Shown here one piece after another: positions 1 to 11,662 of a stretch of 61,529 bases of DNA. The translations under genes and the position numbers were made by a program. Below the pieces are notes generated by a model. It did not search any database. It was not told the DNA's origin and was given only the letters and a program-made list of their open reading frames with translations. Position 1 is the first letter of the stretch. Every line of letters starts with the position of its first letter. The DNA is from Pseudoalteromonas luteoviolacea H33-S (GTDB lineage Bacteria; Pseudomonadota; Gammaproteobacteria; Enterobacterales; Alteromonadaceae). The stretch is taken from the NCBI RefSeq assembly GCF_001625695.1, contig NZ_AUXY01000062.1, forward strand, positions 1-61,529, written 5' to 3'.

Positions 1-56
1 AGCAGGTTAGCAGGTTAGCAGATTAGTAGGTTAGCAGATTAGAAGAGTAGTAAGTT
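1..56. repeat. Degenerate 8-bp tandem repeat (AGCAGGTT) cut by the window edge
   Basis: Seven consecutive 8-mers can be read from the first base: two exact AGCAGGTT copies, then AGCAGATT, AGTAGGTT, AGCAGATT and two more decayed copies. The array starts at the window edge, so its true length is unknown. No reading frame uses it. It may be a slippage-generated minisatellite. Confidence 0.7.
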
Positions 57-163
57 ATAAAAACTGCACTTTAAACATAAACTTAAAGCAATGTGACATA
101 CGAATGATGCTAAAAACCCGTTGACTCACCACTTTAAACTTTCCTCTATTTAGTAAAATAAGA

Positions 164-697
164 TCACCCACAATCGCTTGAGTTGGCATACAACAGCACC
201 TTTCCAGTGGATAGCTCAGTCAATTCACTATATCTTATTTGTGCTAATTCAACAGATACTAATAGGCTATTTTTTAATATTCCATCGACATTAAATTTAA
301 CTGGTTTCTTGTCCGTGCATAACCACACACTCTGAGAGATATTGCTTAAGTCATAATGCTTATCGAAGTAGTAATTTCCAAATGCGTGATCAGAAGACAC
401 TTTAGCTACCAACTCGCCCGATTCAAGCATAGACTGTGTGTCCTTGATAAACTCAATATATCCCTTTGTATTAGAGATATACACTTTGCTTGCGCCACTA
501 TCAGTATCCGGCTTAAATCTAACTAACTCTTCACCTTTTTCAACAAGTTTACCGACTTCTAATTTTTCTGCTCGTGTGGCAACCCCAGTCTCACGAGTAA
601 AGTAATACTCTACTGCTGGCGCTTGTAAGTATAACTGTCCAATCATAGGCGCATCATAACTCGGTAAGATGAGAGAAAAAGCCAGTAAACTGTTCAT
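164..697 (-). CDS. Small protein with a barrel-sandwich (lipoyl/HlyD-like) domain, function unknown
   Basis: I do not recognise a named family for this 177-residue protein. It begins with a short hydrophobic stretch (about residues 3-12) that lacks the positive charges of a classical signal peptide. Residues about 34-105 show the two-half pattern of biotinyl/lipoyl and HlyD adaptor barrel-sandwich domains: a VGKLVEKGEELVRF half followed by a VYISNTKGYIEFI half ending in GELVAKV. The biotin/lipoate lysine context is not evident and there is no coiled coil, so this is not a normal membrane-fusion adaptor. An AAGGA-type ribosome site precedes the ATG. It lies downstream of and in the same direction as the GGG-leader peptide gene at 925-1131, so a role in handling or exporting that peptide is possible but is inference only. 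Confidence 0.55.
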   Translation of the reverse strand: MNSLLAFSLILPSYDAPMIGQLYLQAPAVEYYFTRETGVATRAEKLEVGKLVEKGEELVRFKPDTDSGASKVYISNTKGYIEFIKDTQSMLESGELVAKVSSDHAFGNYYFDKHYDLSNISQSVWLCTDKKPVKFNVDGILKNSLLVSVELAQIRYSELTELSTGKVLLYANSSDCG

Positions 698-860
698 ATC
701 AATCCTTAATCAATGTCCTGAATTTAATTAGGTATCATATTAAAAAAATTAGATTGGCATCTATAAAGCATATGAATAAGCTACTCCTACTAAGTTACCT
801 ATTCATATACTATTTAGATGCGTAGGCCTAATGCAGGCGTGCTAAAACTTTAATTTACTT

Positions 861-878
861 AAAGCCGAACGAGGCTTT
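861..878 (-). terminator. Short hairpin after the leader-peptide gene, weak terminator candidate
   Basis: AAAGCC, a six-base loop and GGCTTT form a 6-bp stem just downstream of the 925-1131 gene. On the minus strand it is followed by an AT-rich but not T-pure tract. A second inverted repeat (ATATGAATA at 770-778 with TATTCATAT at 800-808) lies closer to the next gene. Neither is a textbook terminator. Confidence 0.3.
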
Positions 879-924
879 CTGATGTACTAACAGCTTATTT
901 TTTATGTTATACGATACAACTAAT

Positions 925-1131
925 TTAACTATTATTTCGTGTCACAGTATCAGTATTAGGTGCTGAAAATTGCGTCACAGTGTCTGTATTAGGAGCCGCA
1001 AATTGCGTCACTGTATCTGTGTTAGGAGCAGTGTAATCAGTTCCACCCCCAATTAGCTGTGTTTGCTTTGCGCCAAGTTGTGCATTTTTAGAAAGAATCT
1101 TAAGTGTTTTTGTTTTTAGAGAAAGTAACAT
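925..1131 (-). CDS. Putative RiPP-type precursor peptide with GGG leader and three-fold repeated core
   Basis: This 68-residue peptide has a basic leader starting MLLSLKTKTLKIL and ending in Gly-Gly-Gly at residues 28-30, like leaders cut by C39 peptidase/ABC exporters. The core carries an 11-residue repeat three times (residues 34-44, 45-55 and 56-64, the last partial), each with APNTDTVT and the first two ending QF. The core has no Cys and is rich in Thr, Asp and Asn. The start is secure: AAGGA lies 8 bases before the ATG. The leader matches that of the 47-residue peptide at 37186-37329 in length and in 12 of 30 residues. Leaders of this general type (M-K-L-x-L-x-K-K) are known from class I lanthipeptide precursors of Bacteroidota, but a Cys-free core cannot form lanthionine, so dehydration, ester or amide cross-links, or no modification, are the alternatives. 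No modifying enzyme or full transporter lies nearby. Confidence 0.75.
   Translation of the reverse strand: MLLSLKTKTLKILSKNAQLGAKQTQLIGGGTDYTAPNTDTVTQFAAPNTDTVTQFSAPNTDTVTRNNS
934..1032 (-). repeat. Three in-frame 33-bp tandem repeats encoding the peptide core
   Basis: Units occupy 1000-1032, 967-999 and 934-966, the last diverging after APNTDTVT. The encoded 11-residue unit is almost identical between copies while bases differ at several third positions (for example GTATCT, GTGTCT and GTATCA), which suggests protein-level selection rather than very recent duplication. Confidence 0.85.
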
Positions 1132-1787
1132 GCTTTAGTTCCTTAATAGGTTTTATAATTTTTATCGTTTTTATCTTATTTTTTTTGCACATCTTCGTGT
1201 GCTTCAGTGATTTCTACATTAGCGCACTCATAGCCACATTGGTACATATCAAATCTTATGAAATATCCCGTAATGTTTCACAACCCATTGATTAGTATCA
1301 TAATAAAAAAACACAGCTTGGTAAGGATATGTAGTTAAAGAGAAGTAGTTAAAAAATCTAGATTTATTACAAAATGACGTAGTGAACAAAATGAATACAC
1401 AACGATAAAACAAACACTCATAAGGCAAATAGGCGCTTTTTAGTACCGTGAAATATATACGTGTAACCACAGCAGGCAGTTACATTATTGATGGATACTT
1501 AGGTCGTGTTTAGGGGACGACTGCTCATGTTATCTATGCAAAGTGCAGGAGATAATCCCAACATCTAATGTCAAACCTGAGCAAAAAGTTGAGACAGAAA
1601 AAACAACTTAGGGTTATTGAACTCACCACTGCGCAATTTAAGACCAATGTATTTTCATAGCGAATAAGGGTCAAGGCTCTAATCAAAAAGCTTAGCTAAA
1701 ACCACTATTTTTAAATCTCTGTTTATCTATGAAAAGATCACTCAGCTTATCGTATAGCGACCTCTTATATTCATTCTCGATCAAAGC

Positions 1788-1817
1788 CGTTTAGGCAGCG
1801 TTATAAGCACCTAAACG
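1788..1817. repeat. Inverted repeat CGTTTAGG / CCTAAACG
   Basis: A perfect 8-bp inverted repeat (1788-1795 and 1810-1817) with a 14-base spacer, plus partial further pairing of the flanking GC bases. There is no T-tract on either side, so it is not an obvious terminator. Confidence 0.5.
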
Positions 1818-1911
1818 CCACTTAGACATTGATAAGAAGTAAAAAGTCATGTCTTTATGTAGTTAAAAAAACAGGGTCATAAGGCGCTTTACAAAACATG
1901 AGAAGGCTGGT

Positions 1912-1966
1912 GGTTGAGTAACCAAAGTTCTACTATTTAGTTTGTGACTTTAACGATTACTCAACC
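1912..1966. repeat. Perfect 10-bp inverted repeat GGTTGAGTAA / TTACTCAACC
   Basis: GGTTGAGTAA at 1912-1921 is mirrored exactly by TTACTCAACC at 1957-1966, separated by 35 bases. The left arm also contains a small GGTT-GAGT-AACC near-palindrome. The distance suits a looped operator, a structured RNA or the ends of a tiny decayed element. Confidence 0.6.
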
Positions 1967-2108
1967 GGATATCAAAATGAACACAAAAAAGAGGTCAATA
2001 AATCATTTCATCTCGAAGGCCAGTCTAAACAGACTAGAAAAGAAATATTAGCAATAAGATATAGCGGGCCTTCAAAATCGCTCTCACACAGAAAGCGCGC
2101 TATCCAAG

Positions 2109-4280
2109 CTAATTAAGATCGTTGCCTGAGTTTATCATCGATACTTTTAGCAATTGATTGTCTACGGTCCTTATAATATCAGCGATCAGTTGACCTGATT
2201 TAGACCCTCGTATTTGCTCAATAAACAATTTAGGATCATTGACTGTGTGAATTGTCTCAATCGGAACATCAGAAGAAAAGTCAATTTTAAAAATGCGCTT
2301 GCCATTAGAGTGATAGATAGTTCCGTCTAAAATAGCAACCGAATGCTTATATTTTGCAGGAAGCAACTCCACACGATGGATCACTTCACCACTGTGTAAA
2401 TCAAATGCAGAAATAATATCGTTAGAAGAGAGAGTAATGAGCGTGTCTTCATTTAGGCGATCCAACCATAACGTACTTTGCATAGGGAGTTTTCTTACAT
2501 GACCATCTACACTAGACCATACGTATGCGCTGCTATTAACCTTCTGCTCGTCAATTACGGTATAACTAATTTCTTCATCATTTAAATACTCAACTGATAC
2601 CAATGTGCCATCAACAGACTTTGACATAGTAAGAGATAAATCACTTAGGTTATACACTTCAATTTTACGTGCATATTGGACCAATAACTCATTCGTTGTC
2701 TGGTTATAACGCAGCGCCTTATATTTCGCATTTGGTAAACCCAGAAGTTTAACTTTGCCATCACGGTTCATTTGGTGTATTTGCTGCACATCTCCCAAAC
2801 GTGTTAAGAACAAAAACCCTTCAGGGACCTCTACCGCTTTAGAGTCTTCACGCTTGCTATTAATGAGTGGCTCAAGTGCGTCATTCTGTGTATTTAAGCG
2901 ATAGATATCTAATACGAATGGATAGCTGGTCATTAATAAGTCGCGGCTGTTGAGTATCTCATAATTCGCATAAGACTGATCAGTCAACAACTTCTGCGCT
3001 TTCACCAGACGCATTTCATTAAGAGAAAAACCATATACAACATTCTCAGCATTGTTGAACCAGACTAATTGTTCCGTCTTTTCATCATAGCTAAGCCCCC
3101 AAATGCGCGATGCTGAGTCATAAATTTTAACCTGATTTCCTCCATCCGGATCCGTCATATACAACTCATTGGTATCGTACTGACGTCGCTCAAACAAGAT
3201 AATTTCTTTTTCCGGAATATAAGTTAAAAAGCGATCACCATAGGAATTTAAATTTGGAGAAGTAATTTGAAACTCCTCTCCGGTAGCCAAATCCCGGTTA
3301 GTTAATGCAGATAATTCATCCCTATTGCGATAGCCACTTTTTGCATAAACAAGACGGCCCTGATTTATCTCTCCGCCTGTCATACTATTTATTTTACAGT
3401 CAAATAAATACTCACTGCCAGAGTTGAAGTCCGCGTTCAATTGCCATACTTGACACTTATCACCATCCACTATTCTGTAATAAATGGTATTGGAGTCTAG
3501 TGACCACCCTACAGGGTAATAGTTAACGCCTTGTTCACCCAACCTGCGCTCGTGACCACTTTTTAAGTTTTTGACCACCAATGAATAATAGTTAGTATCG
3601 CGCTTAATAAAGGAATAGGCCACCATGGCATCATTGGGAGATAAATTAAGTAGGGTATAACGACCTTGCATCCATGACAGAGCGTGTTCCTTAATAGGTT
3701 GATCTTGAGTAACAATACTGGGCGTGATTACCTCTTGCTCATCAACGCCAAACTTTACCCCTGCCGCAACAGTTAACCCTATAACACAGCACAGTGCAGC
3801 GCCTTTAAATACCCATGTAAAACGATTTGGTGGCTTTTCACTATCACAGGAGGGGTCAATTTGAGAGACTGGAGATATGCTTGGAGAGACACTGCTTGAA
3901 TGAGCATCAGGGTGAGCTTGGGCAGGTATATCAGAATAGTATATGATTTCGGGTTCAAGAAAAAAGCTATACCCTTTACGATAATGGGTTTTTACGACAA
4001 TACCGCGCTGTTTGTCAGATTTTAAAATCTTTCGCAACTCCGACATTGCACGATTAATCGCATTATCATCAACATAATTCTGGCTCCAGACATCGTCTAC
4101 TAAGTCTTGCCGCGTAATAATTTGCTCATTGTTAATTATCAAATAGCACAATAAGCGAAATAATAGCGGTTCCAACTCACGAGTAGTGTCACCATCACAA
4201 ATACATTGGCGCTTTGGATCAAGCACCCATTCGCCAAATTTGACTTCCTTTACTTGCCTAGAAAATTTTACTTCATTCAT
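2109..4280 (-). CDS. Membrane-bound winged-helix regulator (ToxR/CadC type) with periplasmic beta-propeller-like domain
   Basis: This 723-residue protein begins with an OmpR/PhoB-type winged-helix DNA-binding domain (about residues 12-108, with the LEPLLFRLLCYL, DDNAINRAMSELRKIL and HYRKGYSF signatures). A Ser/Pro-rich linker follows, then one membrane segment at about 154-177. The remaining ~540 residues are periplasmic and made of repeated beta-strand-rich units, several with the W/Y-S-x-D or D-G-x-x-x-K character of TolB/WD40-like propellers (for example WSLDSNTIYYR and MTDPDGGNQVKIY). The architecture implies a sensor that reads the periplasm and regulates promoters directly from the membrane. 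Ligand and targets are not visible. It lies upstream, in the same direction, of the leader-peptide gene, but about 1 kb away, so co-regulation is only a possibility. Confidence 0.8.
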   Translation of the reverse strand: MNEVKFSRQVKEVKFGEWVLDPKRQCICDGDTTRELEPLLFRLLCYLIINNEQIITRQDLVDDVWSQNYVDDNAINRAMSELRKILKSDKQRGIVVKTHYRKGYSFFLEPEIIYYSDIPAQAHPDAHSSSVSPSISPVSQIDPSCDSEKPPNRFTWVFKGAALCCVIGLTVAAGVKFGVDEQEVITPSIVTQDQPIKEHALSWMQGRYTLLNLSPNDAMVAYSFIKRDTNYYSLVVKNLKSGHERRLGEQGVNYYPVGWSLDSNTIYYRIVDGDKCQVWQLNADFNSGSEYLFDCKINSMTGGEINQGRLVYAKSGYRNRDELSALTNRDLATGEEFQITSPNLNSYGDRFLTYIPEKEIILFERRQYDTNELYMTDPDGGNQVKIYDSASRIWGLSYDEKTEQLVWFNNAENVVYGFSLNEMRLVKAQKLLTDQSYANYEILNSRDLLMTSYPFVLDIYRLNTQNDALEPLINSKREDSKAVEVPEGFLFLTRLGDVQQIHQMNRDGKVKLLGLPNAKYKALRYNQTTNELLVQYARKIEVYNLSDLSLTMSKSVDGTLVSVEYLNDEEISYTVIDEQKVNSSAYVWSSVDGHVRKLPMQSTLWLDRLNEDTLITLSSNDIISAFDLHSGEVIHRVELLPAKYKHSVAILDGTIYHSNGKRIFKIDFSSDVPIETIHTVNDPKLFIEQIRGSKSGQLIADIIRTVDNQLLKVSMINSGNDLN

Positions 4281-4526
4281 GGTGAGTATTAAACGAGTAG
4301 GCTGCTAACGAATACCCATTTTACTCAAAGCCATGTTTTACTCAAGCGAATATATGAATAGATGTAACTGGTACGAGAGGATTGTGTTAAAAAGTAAGAA
4401 GTTACCGGTTTGTTTTTTTATTCAAAACACATGCTTCAACTTCTCGATTTTTTGGTGATACGCATGCCAGAATCAGTCAAAACACTGTCGTGATAATACA
4501 GATAATGTAGATAAAGAAACAGGTAT
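4281..4526. other. Regulator upstream region, no gene seen
   Basis: AT-rich sequence between the regulator start and the terminator of the ATP synthase operon. It must hold the regulator promoter. I see no convincing -35/-10 pair, operator palindrome or small gene. Confidence 0.5.
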
Positions 4527-4560
4527 AAAAAAACCCACATGCTTGTCAGCATGTGGGTTT
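4527..4560 (-). terminator. Rho-independent terminator of the atp operon
   Basis: Just past the atpC stop, AAACCCACATGC and GCATGTGGGTTT pair into an 11-12 bp GC-containing stem with a short loop, followed on the minus strand by seven T residues. Textbook intrinsic terminator. Confidence 0.92.
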
Positions 4561-4580
4561 CAAACCAGATAGGTGGCTGC

Positions 4581-4997
4581 TTATTTACGCAGCTGGCGAA
4601 GTAGTCGTAGCTGGGCAAGCGCTTCTTCAAGCTGCATAGCGGCACGCTGGTAATCCAGCTCGCTTGCAGTACCTGAAGCAAGCTGTGCTTCAGCTTCACG
4701 TTTAGCTTCTTCAGCAGCTTGCTCGTCAAGTTCTTCTCCACGAATAGCAACGTCCGCTAGAACAGTTACTGTCTTAGGTTGAACTTCAAGCGTACCGCCT
4801 GCAACGTAGATGAACTCTTCAGCACCATCTTCTTTAACCAAACGTACCATACCAGGCTTTAGGCCAGTCAGGAGTGGCGCGTGGCCAGGGTGAATACCAA
4901 GTTCACCTTCACTACCTGTCACTTGAATTGTAGCCACAGCACCAGAGAATAAATTCTGCTCTGCACTTACTACATCAAGGTGTACTGTCATTGCCAT
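4581..4997 (-). CDS. atpC: ATP synthase F1 epsilon subunit
   Basis: 138 residues, normal for epsilon. The N-terminal beta sandwich (about 1-85, with [11 protein letters not shown] and the [19 protein letters not shown] signature) is followed by a two-helix C-terminal arm rich in Glu, Ala and Arg (about 90-138). Epsilon joins the gamma shaft to the c-ring and its arm can inhibit ATP hydrolysis. The first of two nearby ATG codons is chosen because AGGAGG lies at good spacing before it. Last gene of the operon, 14 bases after atpD, with the terminator immediately downstream. Confidence 0.97.
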   Translation of the reverse strand: MAMTVHLDVVSAEQNLFSGAVATIQVTGSEGELGIHPGHAPLLTGLKPGMVRLVKEDGAEEFIYVAGGTLEVQPKTVTVLADVAIRGEELDEQAAEEAKREAEAQLASGTASELDYQRAAMQLEEALAQLRLLRQLRK

Positions 4998-5011
4998 AAC
5001 AACCTCCTAAA

Positions 5012-7290
<2,279 letters not shown>

Positions 7291-7339
7291 GACTCTCTCT
7301 CCGAATCAGTGGTGACCGAAGTCACCATGAATAACTAAA

Positions 7340-8881
7340 TTACCAAGTTTGCGTCGACTTGAACTTCTCTAGAAGTTCTTTAAGTTGCGCTTCAATCTCA
7401 GCGTTATAGTTACCAGTTTCGTTGATTTGAGTCATTAGCTCTGCGTATGTGCTGTTAGCGAAACCAATAAGACCTTCTTCAAAATCCATAATCTTCGGGA
7501 TTTCGATGTCTTGTAGGAAGCCTTTCTCAGCAGCAAATAGAGACAGAGACATTTCAGCAACAGACATAGGTGCATATTGCTTCTGCTTCATTAGCTCTGT
7601 TACACGCTCACCGTGCTCAAGCTGTGCACGCGTTGCATCGTCAAGGTCAGAAGCGAACTGAGAGAACGCCGCTAGTTCACGGTACTGAGCTAGCGCTAGA
7701 CGGATACCACCACCTAGTTTCTTAACGATTTTAGTTTGCGCTGCACCACCTACACGAGATACCGAGATACCAGCGTTAACAGCTGGACGGATACCTGCGT
7801 TGAATAAGTCAGTTTCTAGGAAGATCTGACCATCGGTGATTGAGATAACGTTAGTAGGTACGAATGCAGAAACGTCACCACCTTGAGTTTCAATGATTGG
7901 CAATGCCGTCAATGAACCTGTTTTACCTTTCACTTCACCGTTAGTGAACTTCTCAACGTAATCAGCGTTTACACGTGATGCACGCTCTAGAAGACGTGAG
8001 TGAAGGTAGAATACGTCACCTGGGTATGCTTCACGACCTGGTGGACGCTTAAGTAGTAGTGAGATCTGACGGTAAGCAACAGCTTGCTTAGAAAGATCAT
8101 CATATACGATTAGTGCGTCTTCACCGCGGTCACGGAAGTATTCACCCATAGTACAACCAGCAAATGGCGCTAGGTATTGTAGCGCTGCTGATTCAGAAGC
8201 AGATGCAACAACAACGATAGTGTTTTCAAGTGCACCGTGCTCTTCTAATTTACGTACTACGTTTGCGATAGTAGATGCTTTTTGACCAACCGCTACGTAC
8301 ACACACTTAACGCCTGTGTCTTTTTGGTTGATGATTGCATCGATTGCAAGTGCAGTTTTACCAGTCTGACGGTCACCGATTACTAGCTCACGCTGACCAC
8401 GACCAACTGGGATCATCGCATCGATAGACTTATAACCAGTTTGTACTGGCTCGTCTACTGATTGACGCTCGATTACACCTGGTGCAATTTTTTCAACAGG
8501 TTCGAAACCATCGTTGTCTAGTGCACCTTTACCATCGATTGGTGCACCTAGTGTGTTAACAACACGACCTAGTAGACCACGGCCTACTGGTACTTCAAGG
8601 ATACGACCTGTAGATTGTACTTTTACGCCTTCTTTAAGGTCTGCGTAAGGACCCATTACTACTGCACCTACTGAGTCGCGCTCAAGGTTTAGTGCGATAG
8701 CATAACGGTTGCCAGGAAGCTCGATCATCTCACCTTGCATACAGTCAGCTAGACCGTGGATGCGGATGATACCATCAGTAACAGATACGATAGTACCTTC
8801 GTTACGTGCTTCACTTACAACTTCAAACTGCTCAATACGCTGCTTGATCAGTGCAGAAATTTCTGTGGAATTAAGTTGCAT
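7340..8881 (-). CDS. atpA: ATP synthase F1 alpha subunit
   Basis: 513 residues, full length. The non-catalytic nucleotide site is intact ([19 protein letters not shown]alker A near residue 170, [17 protein letters not shown] region), and the arginine-finger segment [13 protein letters not shown] is present near residue 373. Alpha alternates with beta in the hexamer and supplies the arginine finger to the catalytic site. Spaced 14 bases after atpH in the usual operon order. Confidence 0.98.
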   Translation of the reverse strand: MQLNSTEISALIKQRIEQFEVVSEARNEGTIVSVTDGIIRIHGLADCMQGEMIELPGNRYAIALNLERDSVGAVVMGPYADLKEGVKVQSTGRILEVPVGRGLLGRVVNTLGAPIDGKGALDNDGFEPVEKIAPGVIERQSVDEPVQTGYKSIDAMIPVGRGQRELVIGDRQTGKTALAIDAIINQKDTGVKCVYVAVGQKASTIANVVRKLEEHGALENTIVVVASASESAALQYLAPFAGCTMGEYFRDRGEDALIVYDDLSKQAVAYRQISLLLKRPPGREAYPGDVFYLHSRLLERASRVNADYVEKFTNGEVKGKTGSLTALPIIETQGGDVSAFVPTNVISITDGQIFLETDLFNAGIRPAVNAGISVSRVGGAAQTKIVKKLGGGIRLALAQYRELAAFSQFASDLDDATRAQLEHGERVTELMKQKQYAPMSVAEMSLSLFAAEKGFLQDIEIPKIMDFEEGLIGFANSTYAELMTQINETGNYNAEIEAQLKELLEKFKSTQTW

Positions 8882-8895
8882 GCTCTTTTTCCCAA

Positions 8896-9435
8896 TTACG
8901 ATTGTAGCGACACTGCTAAGCGGTCTAATTTACCGCGTACGCTACCGTCAATTACGGTATCGCCAGCCTTAATAACCAAACCGCTTACTACGGTTTCATC
9001 GATGCTACAATTCAGCTTAACTTTGCGTGCGAAACGTTTTTCTAACGCAGCGCCCAATTTATCTTGCTGCTCTTGAGCAAGTTCAGTTGCAGAAACCACA
9101 GTAACGTCGATCTCTTTGTCATAATCCGCTTTAAATTCAGCGAATAAATCAGCAACTGCAGGGACTGCAGATAAACGCTCATTTTCGGCCATCAGCTTGA
9201 TAAGATTTTGACCTTGCTCGTCGAGTTGTTCAGCACATAGCTTGATGATGATTTCAGACTGCTCTGCTTGAGTAGCAAGGCTACCTAGTAGTGTCTGAAC
9301 CTGTTCATCGCTGGTCACTTGACCGGCGAAGAACAGCATTTCATTCCAAGCTTCAACTGTGCCTTTTTCAACAGCAAGTTCAAAAGCCGCTTTAGCGTAT
9401 GGGCGAGCGATAGTAGTCAATTCAGACATGCTCAT
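8896..9435 (-). CDS. atpH: ATP synthase F1 delta subunit
   Basis: 179 residues, usual length for delta. An N-terminal helical domain ([19 protein letters not shown]) that binds the alpha N-termini precedes the C-terminal domain ending in [28 protein letters not shown], the family signature. It joins the F1 head to the b-subunit stalk. An AGGAGG-like site overlaps the end of atpF. Ten bases separate it from atpF. Confidence 0.97.
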   Translation of the reverse strand: MSMSELTTIARPYAKAAFELAVEKGTVEAWNEMLFFAGQVTSDEQVQTLLGSLATQAEQSEIIIKLCAEQLDEQGQNLIKLMAENERLSAVPAVADLFAEFKADYDKEIDVTVVSATELAQEQQDKLGAALEKRFARKVKLNCSIDETVVSGLVIKAGDTVIDGSVRGKLDRLAVSLQS

Positions 9436-9445
9436 ACCCTCCTAA

Positions 9446-9916
9446 TTAAAGCTCAGCAACTAGCTTATCAACGATATCGCTATGTGCGTCTTGATTGATT
9501 TCACGCTCTAAAATCTTTTCAGCGCCAACCACGGCAAGAGTTGCTACTTGAGTACGTAGCTCTTCTTTTACGCGGTTACGCTCTGTTTCGATATCAGAGT
9601 GTCCTTGAGCAATAATCTTCTCACGCTCTTGTTGACCACGAGTTGTCTCTTCGTCAACGATAAGCGCAGCACGCTTTTTAGCTTGCTCAATGATTTCAGC
9701 CGCTTGAGTCTTTGCTTCTTTAAGCTGCTCAGCAGCTTGTTCACGCGCTTGCTCAAGATCTTTTTCAGCTTTATCAGAGGCAGCTAAACCATCTTCAATT
9801 TTCTTCTGGCGAGCTTCAATTGCACCATTTAGCGGTGGCCATACGTACTTCATACAGAAAAGTACGAACACCGTAAATGCAATTAATTCACCTATTAGAG
9901 TGGCGTTTAAGTTCAC
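9446..9916 (-). CDS. atpF: ATP synthase Fo b subunit
   Basis: 156 residues, standard. One N-terminal membrane helix ([27 protein letters not shown]) is followed by a long charged helix rich in Ala, Glu, Gln and Lys (about 35-130) that forms the right-handed coiled coil of the peripheral stalk. It binds delta at its C terminus and holds the alpha/beta head still against rotation. GGAGG precedes the ATG. Confidence 0.97.
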   Translation of the reverse strand: MNLNATLIGELIAFTVFVLFCMKYVWPPLNGAIEARQKKIEDGLAASDKAEKDLEQAREQAAEQLKEAKTQAAEIIEQAKKRAALIVDEETTRGQQEREKIIAQGHSDIETERNRVKEELRTQVATLAVVGAEKILEREINQDAHSDIVDKLVAEL

Positions 9917-9967
9917 GACCGCTCCTCCTTACTTGACAGTTGTTCGATTCAGCTATTGTCTTAAAAA

Positions 9968-10228
<261 letters not shown>

Positions 10229-10267
10229 TTAAAGTTAAAGTTAAAAAATCTTTTAAAAATTATATTC

Positions 10268-11131
<864 letters not shown>

Positions 11132-11143
11132 TTATCCCAAAAG

Positions 11144-11524
11144 TTAATGATTAAAAAAAATCGGTGCTAGCCACTGCGAAAACATCACTAGTATGTAACA
11201 ACAGAAAAATGGCAACGCCATGACACTCAAATGTTTAAACGCCAGTGCAAATATGCAAATGGTTAGCAAAAATTTTAATCCTTTGCCTCGTTTTAACGAG
11301 TCATACACTTGATTTGCTTTGCTCGCTCCGACAAATCGAAATGAATACAAGGCAAATACTAGGTTCGGAAACACAATTGCGAGTCCGCCAACCAATGCTG
11401 ACAGGCTTGCATGGGCTCCCCAACCTACTAAAACTATTACTGCAGCTACTAATGCTACGATACCCTGAAGCAAGACACCTTTTAATGCGGCGCGTCTATA
11501 CGGGCCAGCTAACGAATGAGTCAC
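11144..11524 (-). CDS. atpI: ATP synthase protein I (AtpI), assembly-associated membrane protein
   Basis: 126 residues with four hydrophobic helices and a basic N terminus (GPYRRAALKG), characteristic of AtpI, the non-essential first gene of atp operons that helps c-ring assembly or cation handling. It starts with GTG; an AAGG sits about ten bases upstream. First gene of the operon, preceded by the promoter at 11578-11605. Confidence 0.88.
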   Translation of the reverse strand: MTHSLAGPYRRAALKGVLLQGIVALVAAVIVLVGWGAHASLSALVGGLAIVFPNLVFALYSFRFVGASKANQVYDSLKRGKGLKFLLTICIFALAFKHLSVMALPFFCCYILVMFSQWLAPIFFNH

Positions 11525-11577
11525 TTTATATTAACCTTAATGACGCTAAAATTTATCAGGGTATAAAAACTGGCGAA

Positions 11578-11605
11578 ATTATACTGATTTCTGCTCAATT
11601 TGCAA
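11578..11605 (-). promoter_or_regulatory. Sigma-70-like promoter of the atp operon
   Basis: On the minus strand TTGCAA (11600-11605) and TATAAT (11578-11583, perfect -10) are separated by 16 bases, about 50 bases before the atpI start. It lies in the 138-base gap between parB and atpI. No terminator is visible after parB, so read-through from the parAB operon is also possible. Confidence 0.65.
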
Positions 11606-11662
11606 CTTGACGCGACGAAATGCAGCATAATTTAAGCGCTCATTTCGTCGCAATTTTGACCT

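Larger units (their letters stand above)
1132..2108. other. Gene-poor interval of about 1 kb with inverted repeats
   Basis: No reading frame here has a credible start, ribosome site and protein-like composition. The two longest frames are AT-rich, low-complexity and hydrophobic by composition. The stretch is AT-rich and holds two clear inverted repeats, listed separately. It lies between the regulator at 2109-4280 and the leader-peptide gene, so it carries that peptide gene's promoter and upstream control. I found no transposase remnant I could name. Confidence 0.6.

Noticed and set aside
934..1032. Regular 33-bp repeats as a CRISPR array
   Set aside because: Units are contiguous with no spacers and are in frame within a peptide gene; no cas genes in the window.
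1104..1295. Plus-strand open frame of 63 codons overlapping the start of the repeat peptide
   Set aside because: Antisense to the peptide gene start, Phe/Ile-rich from AT-rich DNA, no ribosome site.
1249..1470. Minus-strand open frame of 73 codons in the gene-poor interval
   Set aside because: Tyr/Phe/Cys-rich composition as expected of random AT-rich DNA, no ribosome site and no recognisable motif.
4436..4750. Minus-strand frame across the atp terminator and the end of atpC
   Set aside because: It is a shadow of atpC in another frame and runs through the terminator hairpin.
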